DNA from: Pisolithus tinctorius
Taxonomy: Eukaryota; Basidiomycota; Agaricomycetes; Boletales; Pisolithaceae
Assembly: GCA_024663395.1 (NCBI GenBank)
Contig: JANFAH010000046.1
Coordinates: forward strand, 186,001-250,000
Reading direction: 5' to 3'
DNA length: 64,000 nt
Made by a program: the position numbers and the translations under genes. Below the pieces are notes generated by a model, which saw only the letters and a list, made by a program, of their open reading frames with translations, was not told the DNA's origin and did not search any database. Positions 34,573-46,914 of this stretch are shown here, one piece after another (the first letter of the stretch is position 1; each line of letters begins with the position of its first letter).

Positions 34573-35243
34573 CTTACACCCCTCTTCCTATCTAGTCGAC
34601 AGAGACCTAGAGGAGGATGCTGACAAAGAGGACCAACATGCCTTAGCAAGGGCTTTATGCACAGGTAGAAGAGTTGAAGAATGCTATCAAGAAAAAGAAG
34701 ACAGCTCACTTCGATGGCATAGAAGTCCCAGTTTGTTGTCAAAGGCTGGCACTAGCAGTCCTAGTGTCAGCCAACATGCCAGTGGCCCCTATCCCAGTCA
34801 GTAATCCCCCTCCAGCTAACCCCACCTTGACTTTGGAAGCCCCAGCAGCTGAAAAAACTCCAGTTGCTCCTAATCTTACAGATCTCTGGAAGCTTAAGCC
34901 ATCTACAAATTCTGCCCCTCAATTCCATTACCAAAGCAGCTTTGATGAGGCTGCAGCAACTAAGCAGATTGTAAACCAGGTCTTAGATGCAAAGATGGAA
35001 ATCTCCACTAAAGACCTATTAGCTGTCAGCCTGGAGATTTGCAAGCAGGTCAGAGAACTGGCTGCAATGAAGAAGATAACAATTGGGAGTTTAGAAACCA
35101 TATCAGACACAACACCCTTGGCTGCCTGGCTGTCCTATGAGCAGTACTGGGTCAGAGACACAGAAGGGCAGTGCATAGGCCTCACTATGGCTCCCTTACA
35201 TGCTGTCGATGGAATCTTGATGGACAAACTTCATGTCAAATGT
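34573..35243 (+). pseudogene. Gypsy element G: Gag-protease linker fragment, cut by element X
   Basis: The frame reads VEELKNAIKKKKTAHFDG, a Pro/Ala-rich spacer, then QFHYQSSFDEAAATKQI and ILMDKLHVKC. This resembles the conserved linker that precedes the retropepsin in a group of basidiomycete Gypsy polyproteins (an impression from memory). It stops at the 8-bp duplication TCAAATGT (35236-35243). Past element X, at 55836-55913, the same frame continues IPDSGCQVVAL, the Asp-Ser-Gly active site of the protease. The fragment is truncated on the left near 34573 by element F and on the right by the J LTR. Confidence 0.65.
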
Positions 35244-35569
35244 CACTTCAGGTAACCATTTTTCATAAGCATTTAGGCTGCATAGTTTCTCCAAACCATC
35301 CAGCCTAATAGCTTCCCAGACCAAGGTCTGCCCAGGGACATCTGGTCATGTCCCAGGGCTATGCAGATTTTTAGGCCCTGGGACAGATGGGATTTCCCAC
35401 ATAGCCGTCCATTCAAATGCAATTATTTGGGATGTCCCAAGACTGCCTTGGGTGGCAGGGGTTCCTACTCCTGAAAGTGCAGCTTATATTAGCATTGAAA
35501 TAGCTGCAGAAATCCTAGCCCTCTTGCTCCTCTGACAGGTTTAATCCACAAAGTATCCTTTGACCTATA

Positions 35570-37146
35570 CAGTGGCTCACAAAATTGTCCCAATGTTTGC
35601 ATGTTTTTCATTAATCATGGTGTAGCAAGTGAACTATCATTATTGAGTCCAAGGTGTTGGTGGATGGATCAAAGTAGCAGGTCATGGCTCTCTGATGAGC
35701 CATATTACATAATATTTGAATAGAAACTGATGACAGAATACCCAAATGAAAATGAGAGCTCATTGGGACAATTATGTAACTTTGTGATATACTGGGTATG
35801 TAGTCCTTGGGAACACATATAAAACATGGTGAGATGCTCACCAATGCTTACATAATGTATCATATGGTCTACTGAATGATTTGTCAACAAACAAACAAAG
35901 CCAAACAGTGATTTTGCACCACTAAGCCTCCTTGCTGTAACACAAGTCAAGAAATCACCATTCTGGCTCATCAGGGACATTCTCTCAGGGCAACCTCAGC
36001 AAATGCTGATGTACACTATAGTATAATCAATAGAATATGCTATCAGCACCATTGGTCTCTTCAGAAACCTGCTGGCAGTCATCTCCTGCACTGTTTCCCC
36101 ACCAAAGCCCCATGTGTCCTGGAACTAATCAGTACTGTGAGAGCTGAGAATGATATGGAGGTCCAATCTGGCATCCATCCTATCATGAACAAACCAATCA
36201 CCCATTAACTAGTGCATTTCTGTGAAGGAGAAACTGGTATGGAGGTCAGGGTGAAGCTAAACCCTCTCTCACTCCAGGTACCATGGGAGGGATATGCTAC
36301 TGAGCTACCAGGTTGCATATTCCTGGCCTTCTATCTGGCACTGGATATTTCCTTTAGTCTTATATGACCAAATAACTCCTTCCCAGTGATCTCCAGTTCA
36401 GCTCAGAGTACAGTCTGGCCAACCCTCCCTTGATACTGGGAGTGCCCAGAAGGGTTGTGCTTCACCTGAGCCTTCAGGCAGGCTTTTCTTCAGCTGTGAT
36501 GTAGTAGTTAGTGGGTGATTGGTTTGTTCATGATAGGATGGATGCCAGATTGGACCTCCACATCATTCTCAGCTCTCACAGTACTGATTAGTTCCAGGAC
36601 ACATGGGGCTTTGGTGGGGAAACAGTGCAGGAGATGACTGCCAGCAGGTTTCTGAAGAGACCAATGGTGCTGATAGCATATTCTATTGATTATACTATAG
36701 TGTACATCAGCATTTGCTGAGGTTGCCCTGAGAGAATGTCCCTGATGAGCCAGAATGGTGATTTCTTGACTTGTGTTACAGCAAGGAGGCTTAGTGGTGC
36801 AAAATCACTGTTTGGCTTTGTTTGTTTGTTGACAAATCATTCAGTAGACCATATGATACATTATGTAAGCATTGGTGAGCATCTCACCATGTTTTATATG
36901 TGTTCCCAAGGACTACATACCCAGTATATCACAAAGTTACATAATTGTCCCAATGAGCTCTCATTTTCATTTGGGTATTCTGTCATCAGTTTCTATTCAA
37001 ATATTATGTAATATGGCTCATCAGAGAGCCATGACCTGCTACTTTGATCCATCCACCAACACCTTGGACTCAATAATGATAGTTCACTTGCTACACCATG
37101 ATTAATGAAAAACATGCAAACATTGGGACAATTTTGTGAGCCACTG
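35570..37146. mobile_element. Tc1/mariner-like foldback element, copy 1
   Basis: The 1577-bp element starts CAGTGGCTCACAAA and ends with its reverse complement, flanked by TA on both sides (35568-35569, 37147-37148). Inverted arms of about 640 bp (35570-36212 and 36505-37146) are nearly identical, around a spacer of about 290 bp. The unoccupied site is visible in the other TIR of element X near 55510. It has no transposase; the 91-codon frames in the two arms are the same sequence read twice. The TA duplication and CAGTGG end fit Tc1/mariner. Confidence 0.85.
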
Positions 37147-37559
37147 TACATCCCCTCCCATCCCACCATGCATAGTAGTATACAGTAGTACTTTTCATGT
37201 ACATCTTTGCAATGCTGATTCTGCTGTATTGGGACATCTCACTAGTTGCCAGGGGATGACCCACTGGGGCCTCCACATTTGCCATGAAAATTGCAATAAT
37301 AAATTCAATCAATTTGTGTCTATACATCAAGCAATTTGTACTGTATGAAGGAAGAAGTAAATGGTTTTTGAACACTTGTGTGACAAGCCAATATCTCAAA
37401 GTCCCCCACATAGAACATGGTGTTGGTCACCTTTGCAACACCATCTGCAGAGGGCAGAATGTCCCAGATGAGCCTCTGAGGTTGTCATGGGGCATTGTGC
37501 TGGTCTGCAAAGGTAACTTAGGAGGATGTGCCATCATAGCCCCCTGAGGCTGGGATGGG

Positions 37560-37870
37560 ACATCCCACTGACTTTCATAAGGGGACTTGGGATGTCCCAC
37601 AGCAGCCTATGAGGCTACTTTGGGACATCCCACCCTCCCCTTTGCCAACCAGTGGGATGTCCCACAACAGCCTCTAAGGCTACATTGGGACATCCTTCCC
37701 CCCCTCTGGCAAGCAGTGGGATGTCCCACAACAGCCTCTAAGGCTACATTGGGTCATCCCACCCTCCCCTTTGCCAACCAGTGGGATGTCCCACAACAGC
37801 CTCTAAGGCTAAGTTGGGACATCCTGCCCCCCTGTCTGGCAAGATGTTCCACAACACCCTCCACATAACA
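37560..37870. repeat. Tandem array of about 79-bp units with GGGATGTCCCA motif
   Basis: About four units, each holding GTGGGATGTCCCACA, then CAGCCTCTAAGGCT (itself partly palindromic), GGGACATCC, then CCCTCC and TTTGCCAACCA or CTGGCAAGCA. The palindromic core also occurs in the TIRs of element X. The array lies in the interior of X, left of the H2 insertion. Confidence 0.7.
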
Positions 37871-37921
37871 CAAGGCCAAAATGCTATCAGATCATTTGCA
37901 TGACCATAGGAGGCATGCACC

Positions 37922-38322
37922 TGTAACGACTGGTAGACTTTTCACCTCCTCATTGCCTACTTGCCTATATATATCCACCCCCTGGTTAGGATTACACTTC
38001 AGGGATGCTTAGTCATCTTGGACTTTCCCTTTTGCTTACTCTTTCAGACTTACATGGTACTTAGTAAAAGCTGTGCCTTGTTACTAACACATGTTCACAT
38101 TCATCCAGTAGCATAGTTCTCTCTTTTGTTTACTTCTTTCTCAAACATTCTCTTGTGGCAGTACATACAAACAGTAAAGCAGTATATAAGTCCTGTCATT
38201 TCTCATAGCCAGTTTCTCTAATCTAGTTCATTTTGAGCTTGGTACTCAATCAATGGGTTCTACTCCCAACACTCTCTGGTTTGAAGTGATAGCTGAGAAG
38301 ACCTTCATCTTTGATTGCTTCA
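37922..38322 (+). repeat. 5' LTR of H2, with adjacent self-priming site
   Basis: Starts TGTAACGACTGG, ends GATTGCTTCA. A TATA box (GTATATAAG) lies near 38182-38190. AATCTAGTT occurs about 30 nt later, and its complement AACTAGATT lies at 38327-38335, four bases after the LTR, as expected for self-priming. The other three H LTRs share this layout. Confidence 0.8.
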
Positions 38323-39086
38323 CTCAAACTAGATTCTTACTTCTCCCCTATCCCTTCATACCCAGTGCCAAGGGTCAACAGCAGTACAATACTTGTAGTG
38401 GGCAGATCTGCCTGTAGTTTCTTTTTGCCTCTGTCAGTGTGACCAAGAGTGCCTGAGCAACAGAGCCATTTGGGCAAATGTCTTAGGGAGTTTTGTTTTT
38501 ATGTATATACACTGTCCCAAGGTCGAGCTCAGTGAATGAAGGGTGACACTTGATCAAGAGGGCCTGCAAGGTCCAGAGCAGCTGAGCCATACATAGTCAT
38601 AGTTCCCACATGGCAGCAGAGGTAGACCAGTAGTCGATGTCTTAGCACCCACCATAGTTTGCCTAGTGTGCCAGGCTGGTCTCTCCCTATTTCTAGGAGA
38701 TTGATCAGGTGTGTGACAGCGAACAAACTATGTGTTTAGTGGTCTTAGACATCATCAGTGAGTAGTACACCTACGTTACTTTTAGTTTATCACCATTCCC
38801 ACCATTAAGAAGGAAGAGGTTGAGCTTTGTCTCCCTCTTAGGTTCCTCCCTTACAAAAGGGAACTCTCCACTCCATGCCTCTTGCGCTCGCTATCCCCAC
38901 TTACCCTGCTCCCTCTGCCCCCTCTTGAGTTGTTCTGAGAGGTAACTCCAGAACTCATTTACCCTTCACCCTCACCCTCTCCCAACCTGAACAAACTTGG
39001 GTTCATCTTTAATACTCCATACAATCTTTGGAACCGACATTCCATCTGCTGCCCTCTTCGAAAACCAGTCCCACTAACTAGCAGAA
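38323..39086 (+). other. H2 5' leader
   Basis: Untranslated leader between the 5' LTR and the gag ATG at 39087. It matches the H1 leader (48670-47907, reverse), for example around the CACTCAAACTAGATT start and the GTCCAGAGCAGCTGAGCC block. No gene is seen in it. Confidence 0.6.
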
Positions 39087-39184
39087 ATGGACCCAAACCC
39101 CCCACAACCACTGCCTGTTGACTATGCCATGGTCCAGGCTATGGCAGTGGCAATGGCTCAGGCCATGCAGCAGTATATGCCCAT
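39087..39184 (+). pseudogene. gag: H2 gag, first 31 codons
   Basis: Starts MDPNPPQPLPVDYAMVQAM and runs to QQYMP, where H1 is inserted with TSD CCCAT. The frame resumes at 49072-49076 as MPAAVQTTNFDPTKRD. The H1 gag starts with the same residues at 47906. Confidence 0.82.
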
Positions 39185-41162
39185 TGAAGCAACCAAAGAT
39201 GAATGTCTTCTCAGCTATCACTGCAAACCAGAGAGACTTGGGAGTGGAACCCATTGATTGAGGGACAAGCTCAAAATGAACTAGATTGGAGAGAACTGGC
39301 TATGACAAGCAATGGGACTTACAGTGGCTCACAAAATTGTCCCAATGTTTGCATGTTTTTCATTAATCATGGTGTAGCAAGTGAACTATCATCATTGAGT
39401 CCAAGGTGTTGGTGGATGGATCAAAGCAGCTGGTCATGGCTCTCTGATGAGCCATATTACATAATATTTGAATAGAAACTGATGACAGAATACCCAAATG
39501 AAAATGGGAGCTCATTGGGACAATTATGTAACTTTGTGATATACTGGGTATGTAGTCCTTGGGAACACATATAAAACATGGTGAGATGCTTGCCAATGAT
39601 TACATAATGTATCACATGGTCTACTGGATGATTTGTCAACAAACAAACAATGCCAAACAGTGATTTTGCACCACTAAGCCTCCTTGCTTTAACACAAGTC
39701 AAGAAATCACCATTCTGGTTCATCAGGGACTTTCTCTCAGGGCAATCCCAGCAAATGCTGGGGTACACAACAGTATAATCAATAGAATATGCTATCAGCA
39801 CCATTGGTCTCTTCAGAAACCTGCTGGCAGTCATCTCCTGCACTGTCTCCCCACCAATGCCCATGTGTCCTGGAACTAATCAGTACTGTGAGAGCTGAGA
39901 ATGATGTGGAGGTCCAATCTGGCATTCATCCTATCATAAACAAACCATTCACCCATTAGCTAGTGCATTTCTGTGAAGGAGAAACTGGTATGGAGGTCAG
40001 GGGGAAGCTAAACCCTCTCTCACTCCAGGTACCATGGGAAGGATATGCTACTGAGCTGCCAGGTTGCACATTCCTGGCCTTCTATCTGGCACTGGATATT
40101 TCCTTTAGTCTTATATGACCAAATAATTCCTTCCCAGTGATCCCCAGTTCAGCTCAGAGTACAGTCTGGCCAACCCTCCCATGATACTGGGAGTGCCCAG
40201 GAGGGTTGTGCTTCACCTGAGCCTTCAGGCAGGCTTTTCTTCAGCTATGATGTACTTGTTAGTGGGAGAATGGTTTGTTTATGATAGGATGAATGCCAGA
40301 TTGGACCTCCACATCATTCTCAGCTCTCACAGTACTGATTAGTTCCAGGACACATGGGCATTGGTGGGGAGACAGTGCAGGAGATGACTGCCAGCAGGTT
40401 TCTGAAGAGACCAATGGTGCTGATAGCATATTCTATTGATTATACTGTTGTGTACCCCAGCATTTGCTGGGATTGCCCTGAGAGAAAGTCCCTGATGAAC
40501 CAGAATGGTGATTTCTTGACTTGTGTTAAAGCAAGGAGGCTTAGTGGTGCAAAATCACTGTTTGGCATTGTTTGTTTGTTGACAAATCATCCAGTAGACC
40601 ATGTGATACATTATGTAATCATTGGCAAGCATCTCACCATGTTTTATATGTGTTCCCAAGGACTACATACCCAGTATATCACAAAGTTACATAATTGTCC
40701 CAATGAGCTCCCATTTTCATTTGGGTATTCTGTCATCAGTTTCTATTCAAATATTATGTAATATGGCTCATCAGAGAGCCATGACCAGCTGCTTTGATCC
40801 ATCCACCAACACCTTGGACTCAATGATGATAGTTCACTTGCTACACCATGATTAATGAAAAACATGCAAACATTGGGACAATTTTGTGAGCCACTGTATA
40901 TACTGCCCTACTATTTGTACATACTGCCATGAGAGAACGTTCTGGAAAGAAGTAAACAAAAGAGAAAACTATGCTATTGGTCAAATGTGAACATGTGTTA
41001 GCAATGAGGCATGGCCTTACTAAGCATCATGTAAGCATGTAGAGTAAAACAAAAGGAAAAGTCCGAGATGACTAGGCATCCCTAAAGTGTAACCCTAACC
41101 AGAGGGTGGATATATATAGGTAACTAGGAAACACGAAGGTGAAAAGTCTACTGGTCATTACA
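39185..41162 (-). repeat. 3' LTR of H1, split by the second mariner-like element
   Basis: LTR halves 39185-39321 and 40897-41162 match the intact H1 5' LTR at 48671-49071. The polypurine tract (AGGAGGGGATAG, minus) adjoins at 41163-41175. Confidence 0.88.
39322..40896. mobile_element. Tc1/mariner-like foldback element, copy 2
   Basis: 1575 bp with the same CAGTGGCTCAC ends and arms of about 640 bp as copy 1, flanked by TA (39320-39321 and 40897-40898). The empty site GGACTTATATACTGC is visible in the H1 5' LTR near 48810. The two copies differ by scattered substitutions, yet within each copy the arms match more closely. Confidence 0.87.
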
Positions 41163-41172
41163 CTATCCCCTC

Positions 41173-44100
41173 CTAAGGCTCAACTTCCAGGCGAGACCAA
41201 ATAGGATGAACGGTAGTAAATGGTTCTGGTACAGGTGTGAACAAGCTGTTAAAGCTTTCTGATGAAAGGAGAGATAATTTATGGGGGGCCCTGGGGTGGG
41301 ATCGATAAAAATCCTTGATTGCCAACTGCGAATTCTTCAAGGCAGAGGCTGGCTCCCAAGTATGATCTTCTTCAGGGTATCTCCTCCAATGAATGAGGAA
41401 TTGAAGAGCTCCACATTTCAAATGGGAGTCAACAACATACTCTACCTTGTATTTGACATCTCCTTCATCAGTAACCCTTTGTGGTCTGGGCCTGTTAACA
41501 GGCTGCCCATCAAGAGCACCAAGATAGGGTTTAACCCATGAGACATTCACAACCGGGTGAATCTTCATGTTTCGCAGTAACTTTAATTTAAGAGCATTCG
41601 GAAGTACTTCTAGAACTTCATATGGTCCAATCCACTTCTCAGAAAGTTTACAGCTCTGCCATTCTTTCAAGGACAGATGGTCTGTAGCTAGCCAGACCTG
41701 AGATCCAACAGAATAAGAAGGGACAGACGAGCAGCATCTATCCACTTGTTGCTTCTGCTGGGAACGGGCTTTGGCAAGGTTTGCTTTTACATCTTGGAAC
41801 ACCTGAAACCAAGATTTGGCAACTTCCTCTGCTGCTTCTACCTTTGAGGTCGTCGGTTTGATGCCCATCCTAGGTCTATAGGATGAAGTAACTTCAAAGG
41901 GGCACTTGCCAGTAGAAGATGAGGCAGAGTTATTGTAAGCAAACTGAGCCAAGGGTAGCCATTCCTCCCAACGAGCCTGTTGTTGGTTGGCATACATCTG
42001 TAAATATTGTTGGATTTCACAGTTCAACCATTCTGTTTGTCTGTCTGTCTGTGGGTGGAATGCCGTAGAAAGTTTCTGCTGTACTCCCAGCATTTTAAAT
42101 AGTTCCTTCATGAAAAAAGAGGCAAACTGAGGGCCTCGATCTGACATGACAGAGTCCAGAAGTCCATGGTGTCTCCAAACATGCATCAGGTAAAGGCGAG
42201 CTGTACTAGCAGCTGTTTCTTCTGCAGTGCAGGGAATGAACTCTGCTTCCTTAGAGAACCTATCAACGATGACCAGGACATGGGATTTTCCTGAAGATCC
42301 CCTGACTCCTAGATCCATAAAGTCCATCATCAATTCTCTCCAAGGCCTGTCAGGGACAGGTAAAGGTTTAAGTTCTCCTGCTGGCAGCCTATTTCCAGAC
42401 TTGCTGGCTTGGCATGTTTGACAGTGCTTTACATACTCTTCTACATCTGGTTTTAAGGTAGACCACGTAAACCAGTGTGTGATCAACTCCTGAGTTCCTT
42501 TTATTCCACGATGTCCCACTAGGGGGGAGTCATGTAAAGCGTTAAGTAGCTTCCTTCTGAGTGTACTAGGCACCCAGACTCTTTCTCCATCGTAATGAAG
42601 ACCGCCTTGGAGCTCGCATCCAGTGGGGACTCCTTCAGCTTTAGCAGATTCAATCCACAAATCTTCCATGAAGGGATTTTCTAGTTTAACTGAGCAAACC
42701 TGGCTTGGGTTTATAAACAGGGATTCTTCTGACTTCACCCTCTCTTTTCCTTCTATAAAGTCCTCTCATCTTGACAGGGCATCTGGCCTTCCCATTGTGA
42801 CTCTGGGTTTGTGAACAATAACACAGTTAAAATGACTAAAGTACTGCGCCCAACGTGCCTGGTGTGGTTGAAGCTTCTGCACTGTCATGAACCATTTGAG
42901 GTTATGATGATCCGTCCATATTTCAAATTGGTACAGAGTAGCCTTGAGGTAGTGATGCCACTGCTCCAATGCACAAATAATGGCCAGCATTTCTTTGTCA
43001 TGAACTGTATAATTAAGTTCAGCCCCAGATAGAGAATGACTAGAGTAGGCAACAGGTCTCCAGAGACCATCATCACATTCTACCAAAAGCACTGCTCCGG
43101 TGGCATAGTCTGAAGCATCCATTTCTAACCTGAACCTCCAATCTTGATCAGGGAACATAAGGACAGGGGCAGTGGTGAAGGCTTCCTTTAGCATATCAAA
43201 CACCATTTGACATCTGTCATCCCAAATGAACAGAAGATCTTTCTTTGTGAGGTTGTTTAGGGGTTTCGTGATCTGCACGAAGTCCTTAATGAAGCATTGG
43301 TAGAAATTCGCTAGGCTGAGAAAGCCACAAACTCCATGAATGTTGGTAGGCACAGGCCAGTCTTGCACAGCAGAGATTTTGGTAGGGTCCATGCGTACTC
43401 CATTAACACCAACAATCATTCCTAAAAAGTCCACCTCCTGTTGCCCGAAGATACACTTCTGTGGTTTGATGAACAAGTCATTTATTTTTAACCTTCTAAG
43501 CACCTCTAGCACAATCCTGTTGTGTTCCTCCTGATTGTCTGTTTTTGTAAATATCATTAGGTCATTGATGTAGACAACAAGCACATCCTCCATGTCACCA
43601 AAGATGTCGTTCATCATGTTCTGGAACATGGCAGGTGAGTTACAAAGCCCAAAGAACATGACTAGCAGTTCGAAAGCACTGCGATGGCATGTGAAAGCAG
43701 CTTTCCACTTGTCTCCTTCTTTGATCCTAACATTGTTGTAACCCCAACAAAGATCCATCTTTGTAAAGAGTTTGCAACCTTTCAACTTGTCTATGAGTTG
43801 AGATATTAAAGGGAGCAGATACGAGTTTTTGACAGTATGCTCGTTTAAATAGCAATAGTCCTGAACCATGCACTTCTTGCCACCTTTCTTGGGAACGAAG
43901 AACACTGGAGAGGTTTGCAGTGATTTACTAGGCCAAATGTAACCCTTCTTGAGCTGACCATTGTCACACACCAAAGGTGTTGTGGACATGGTTACAGCTG
44001 ACTCTGCCTAACTCATCAACAAGTTGTGTGCAATGCCCATGCATGCAGATGAAGACTAAAGGCCTCATGCATAGAAAGACTGTTGGATGTTAACAGTCAT

Positions 44101-46914
44101 CCTTTGCACAAGAACAAGTCATCAGTGCTGAAGAGAAAAGAGGAAGTGAGTTAAGCATGCATTAAAAGTTTTTAGCACCCATGTACAGCATTCTGGTTTT
44201 CATCATATCTCCACCATTTCCAAAGATATCAACTCAGTTCGCACACTCGCTTAAAGTGCTCAGCCCCACGATTCTTCCTTCCAAATTTGGAGAGGATCCT
44301 CACACCCTACGCATTTCTACACCACTCCATCCATCAGATGCTCATTTCGCTAAGTCCATCAATCATGGCCACCTCTTTGTCAATCATCTCACTTGTCTCA
44401 TTTGCCAGAGACAATGGCTATGTATATCTGCCAGGTGTTCCCACCAGCTTCCATCCTGAAGCCCCCTGGTTCATCCCATCGTTGTCAGCCCCATCCCATC
44501 CCATGCAGCTTGGTCAGCATGTTCTCCTTGTCAGTACGACTTCCAGAAGGATGTTCTTTGGTTGCCTCAGGTCTGTCACTTGGTTAGAAAGGTCTTATGT
44601 GGTCGTTTCAGTCTCCCCTCTTGATGAAGCATATGGATCGTTCCTCCCTGCTCCCTGCACCATCTTTATTCCAATCTTGTCCATCATTCTTCCCACATTG
44701 CGACAGCTGCAGCATAATCTACTGTTCTCCAGCCTCCCTGATTGCATTCATGACGATTATGACATGCATCATGCCTTCTTACTGCAAGATCCAGCAGAAG
44801 ACATCCCTCCTTCTCCTCCTCCTCCATCAGAACCCCATTCATGAAGTTTTTGTTAACTTCGCTGAGAGGATGAAAGGGTGGGAGATGCGATCACATATGC
44901 TCCCATTGCCCCACAGACCCCCAATGCCCTAGCCCCCTTTGACACCTGACTCATGCCCTTCAATTCTGGAATTAATACTTCCCTATCTGGAAACACCATC
45001 CATCTGTCATGCCATCTTTGGATCTAGAGATGTCTCTGCTGAGATCTGACTTGCATCGCCACCCCCTAATGTGATATCAGTGCGCTTACTCAGTTTCTGA
45101 CTCCATTTGACTCATTCTGTGATATTTTGACTATCCTTGACTTGTTCATTGCCAATACTTACCAATCCTCTTTGCTTGCTTACTTTTCATTTCTTGCTTA
45201 CTCATCATGATTACTCAGTCCTTACTCATTACTTACCAAGTGTTTGTGCCTTGTTTGTCACAAGCTGTGCTCCCCCCCATAGTATATAAACCCCCATGTA
45301 CTTAGCTACCCAGAAGCAATTCAGAAGCCACTCAGCAGTCAGTTCAGTGCCTATCTCGTTGTCGACAGTTGAGGCTCATTCGGGAGAGTCTATCTGTCTT
45401 CATTCGTATCATTGGTAGTTGAGGCTCCATCAAGGGTCTATCTACCTTCATTCATTCATCTGAAGTATCATCTGTGCTCTGTCAGCACACCTGCTTAGTC
45501 ATCCATTCACTCCTGTGTAACTCGTCATTGACTTGCGCCTGGAGCATATTCTATCAAAAGTCCATTACCCCCAAGTACTTTTGGCTGAACACCTTCACTC
45601 TGTTCAGCATCCCCTTCCCAATCATCATCCATTCGTCTTCTCCTGCGTAACTCGTCGACGACTTGCGCCAGGAGCACCTCCACTTGAAGTCTTCCCCACT
45701 TTAGGTTTCTCTGCCCTCCAGGTTCCGCAGAGGCAAACCACCACTTGCTCTTATTTGTCTTTTGTGTTGGATTTGTTTGGTTTATACCAGCTTTCCACAC
45801 TTTGACTCACACCATCCACAAAGTCACTGACTTCTTTTTGCTCATCAGGGGAGAGAGGGATCAGCCTTCCCTTCTTAGGAACAAATGACTCTTTTAGTTC
45901 TATGGCATGGTCCCAAGGTTTCCTAAGTGGCATGTGCTCAGACTCCTTTTCTGAAAAGACCAATAAATATTCATGATATGCCTTTGGAACAAGTTCCTCA
46001 GGGGTTTTGTCTGTTTTTGGTTTGTCTGTTCCTAGATTTTGAATCCAGGTTACATAAGAGTCCATGGCCTCTCTTTTGAGTTTTTCCACCTTGTGTACGC
46101 ATGAGGACTTGGGGGCTAACTGTCAGCATCTAGCTGGACATCTGCCCATTTTGACCTCACCAGTCTTCCAATCTATCAGTGGGTTGTGCTGATGTAACCA
46201 GGTGTGTCCCAGGATCATGGTGCTACCTCCTAGATCAGTTATCTCAGCAAGAAGTTCCTCATGGTGGTCAAGGTATGAGACTCGAAGGTGAACCTGATGC
46301 ATAATCCTTCCAGTGGAGTTAGGCAAACCATTGACATTAAATACATCTACTGCTCTTGACAGCGCTATCTTGGGAATCCAGCTCTTCTCAACAAAGTTCT
46401 TATCTATAAATACTCCAGTAGCACCACTATCAAGTAGTGCTTTAACCTTGAATGCTGAACTGGCATTTGTCCGTAAAACCAAAGGAACCTCCACAGAGTC
46501 TTTTAGGTTCAGTGTGCATCGGGTTTCAGACTGTATGGAGGTCCTTGCACTACTACCCTTGAGATTTGGGAGATTGAAAGAAACATTTTTTTGTTTTTTA
46601 TTGCAAGTGGAATTAAGCAGGCTTGGTTTTACATCTGGCCCCAAGCCCTTTCAGGACTCCACTTCAGATGATGTAAAAGTAAGGGACGAAGAAACAGAAT
46701 CTGAACCATTAAATAACTCCTGTGGTTCTTCAATGTCAAGAAAAGAGAAACAGTTGAAAGAGACTACTGGTACACTATTTTTGGGTTTTATATTTTCAGT
46801 TTTTGTATTTTCTTTTGTATTTTTAAGTCCATAAGTAGAATGAAATCCATGAAAAGAAGAAGAAACAGGAACAAATGTCCACATACTAAAAGAGTCTGCA
46901 GGACCTGATTTCAC
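41173..46914 (-). pseudogene. pol: H1 pol: protease, RT, RNase H, integrase, chromodomain
   Basis: Pol overlaps the gag stop by GTGA (46914-46911) in the -1 frame. The protease has ALLDSGATGVFIDKNF near 46430. RT reads VPKKGRLIPLSPDEQ, is cut by solo LTR A2 at 43962-45811, and continues GQLKKGYIWPSKS with VVYINDLMIF near 43590 (the first Asp of the YIDD seen in H2 has become Asn). RNase H has EMDASDYATGAVLL near 43110. The integrase (HDSPLVGHRGIKG, CQTCQASKSG, SDRGPQF) is at 42540-41800. The chromodomain, YKVEYVVDSHLKCGALQF then HWRRYPEEDHTWEPAS, is near 41450-41350; the ORF ends at 41173. TGA codons at 42766-42768, near 46123 and near 46651 break it. Confidence 0.87.
43962..45811 (+). mobile_element. 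Solo LTR, family A (copy A2), inside H1 RT
   Basis: 1850 bp, the same length as A1, with a perfect 4-bp target duplication CCAT (43958-43961 and 45812-45815). The H2 sequence shows the undisturbed site (SDFIDGQLKKGY). TATATAAA lies near 45284. The sense frame 44287-44844 (185 codons) corresponds to that of A1. Confidence 0.9.

Noticed and set aside
37587..37868. 93-codon repetitive plus-strand frame
   Set aside because: It arises from the 79-bp tandem array; the units are near-identical at DNA level without codon-biased change.
39457..40855. Identical 135- and 77-codon frames on opposite strands
   Set aside because: These are the two arms of one foldback element read twice; there is no transposase similarity, so they are not genes.
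42030..42055. CTGTCTGT microsatellite
   Set aside because: A short run within the H1 integrase codons around HPQTDRQTE; no expansion beyond the coding context.
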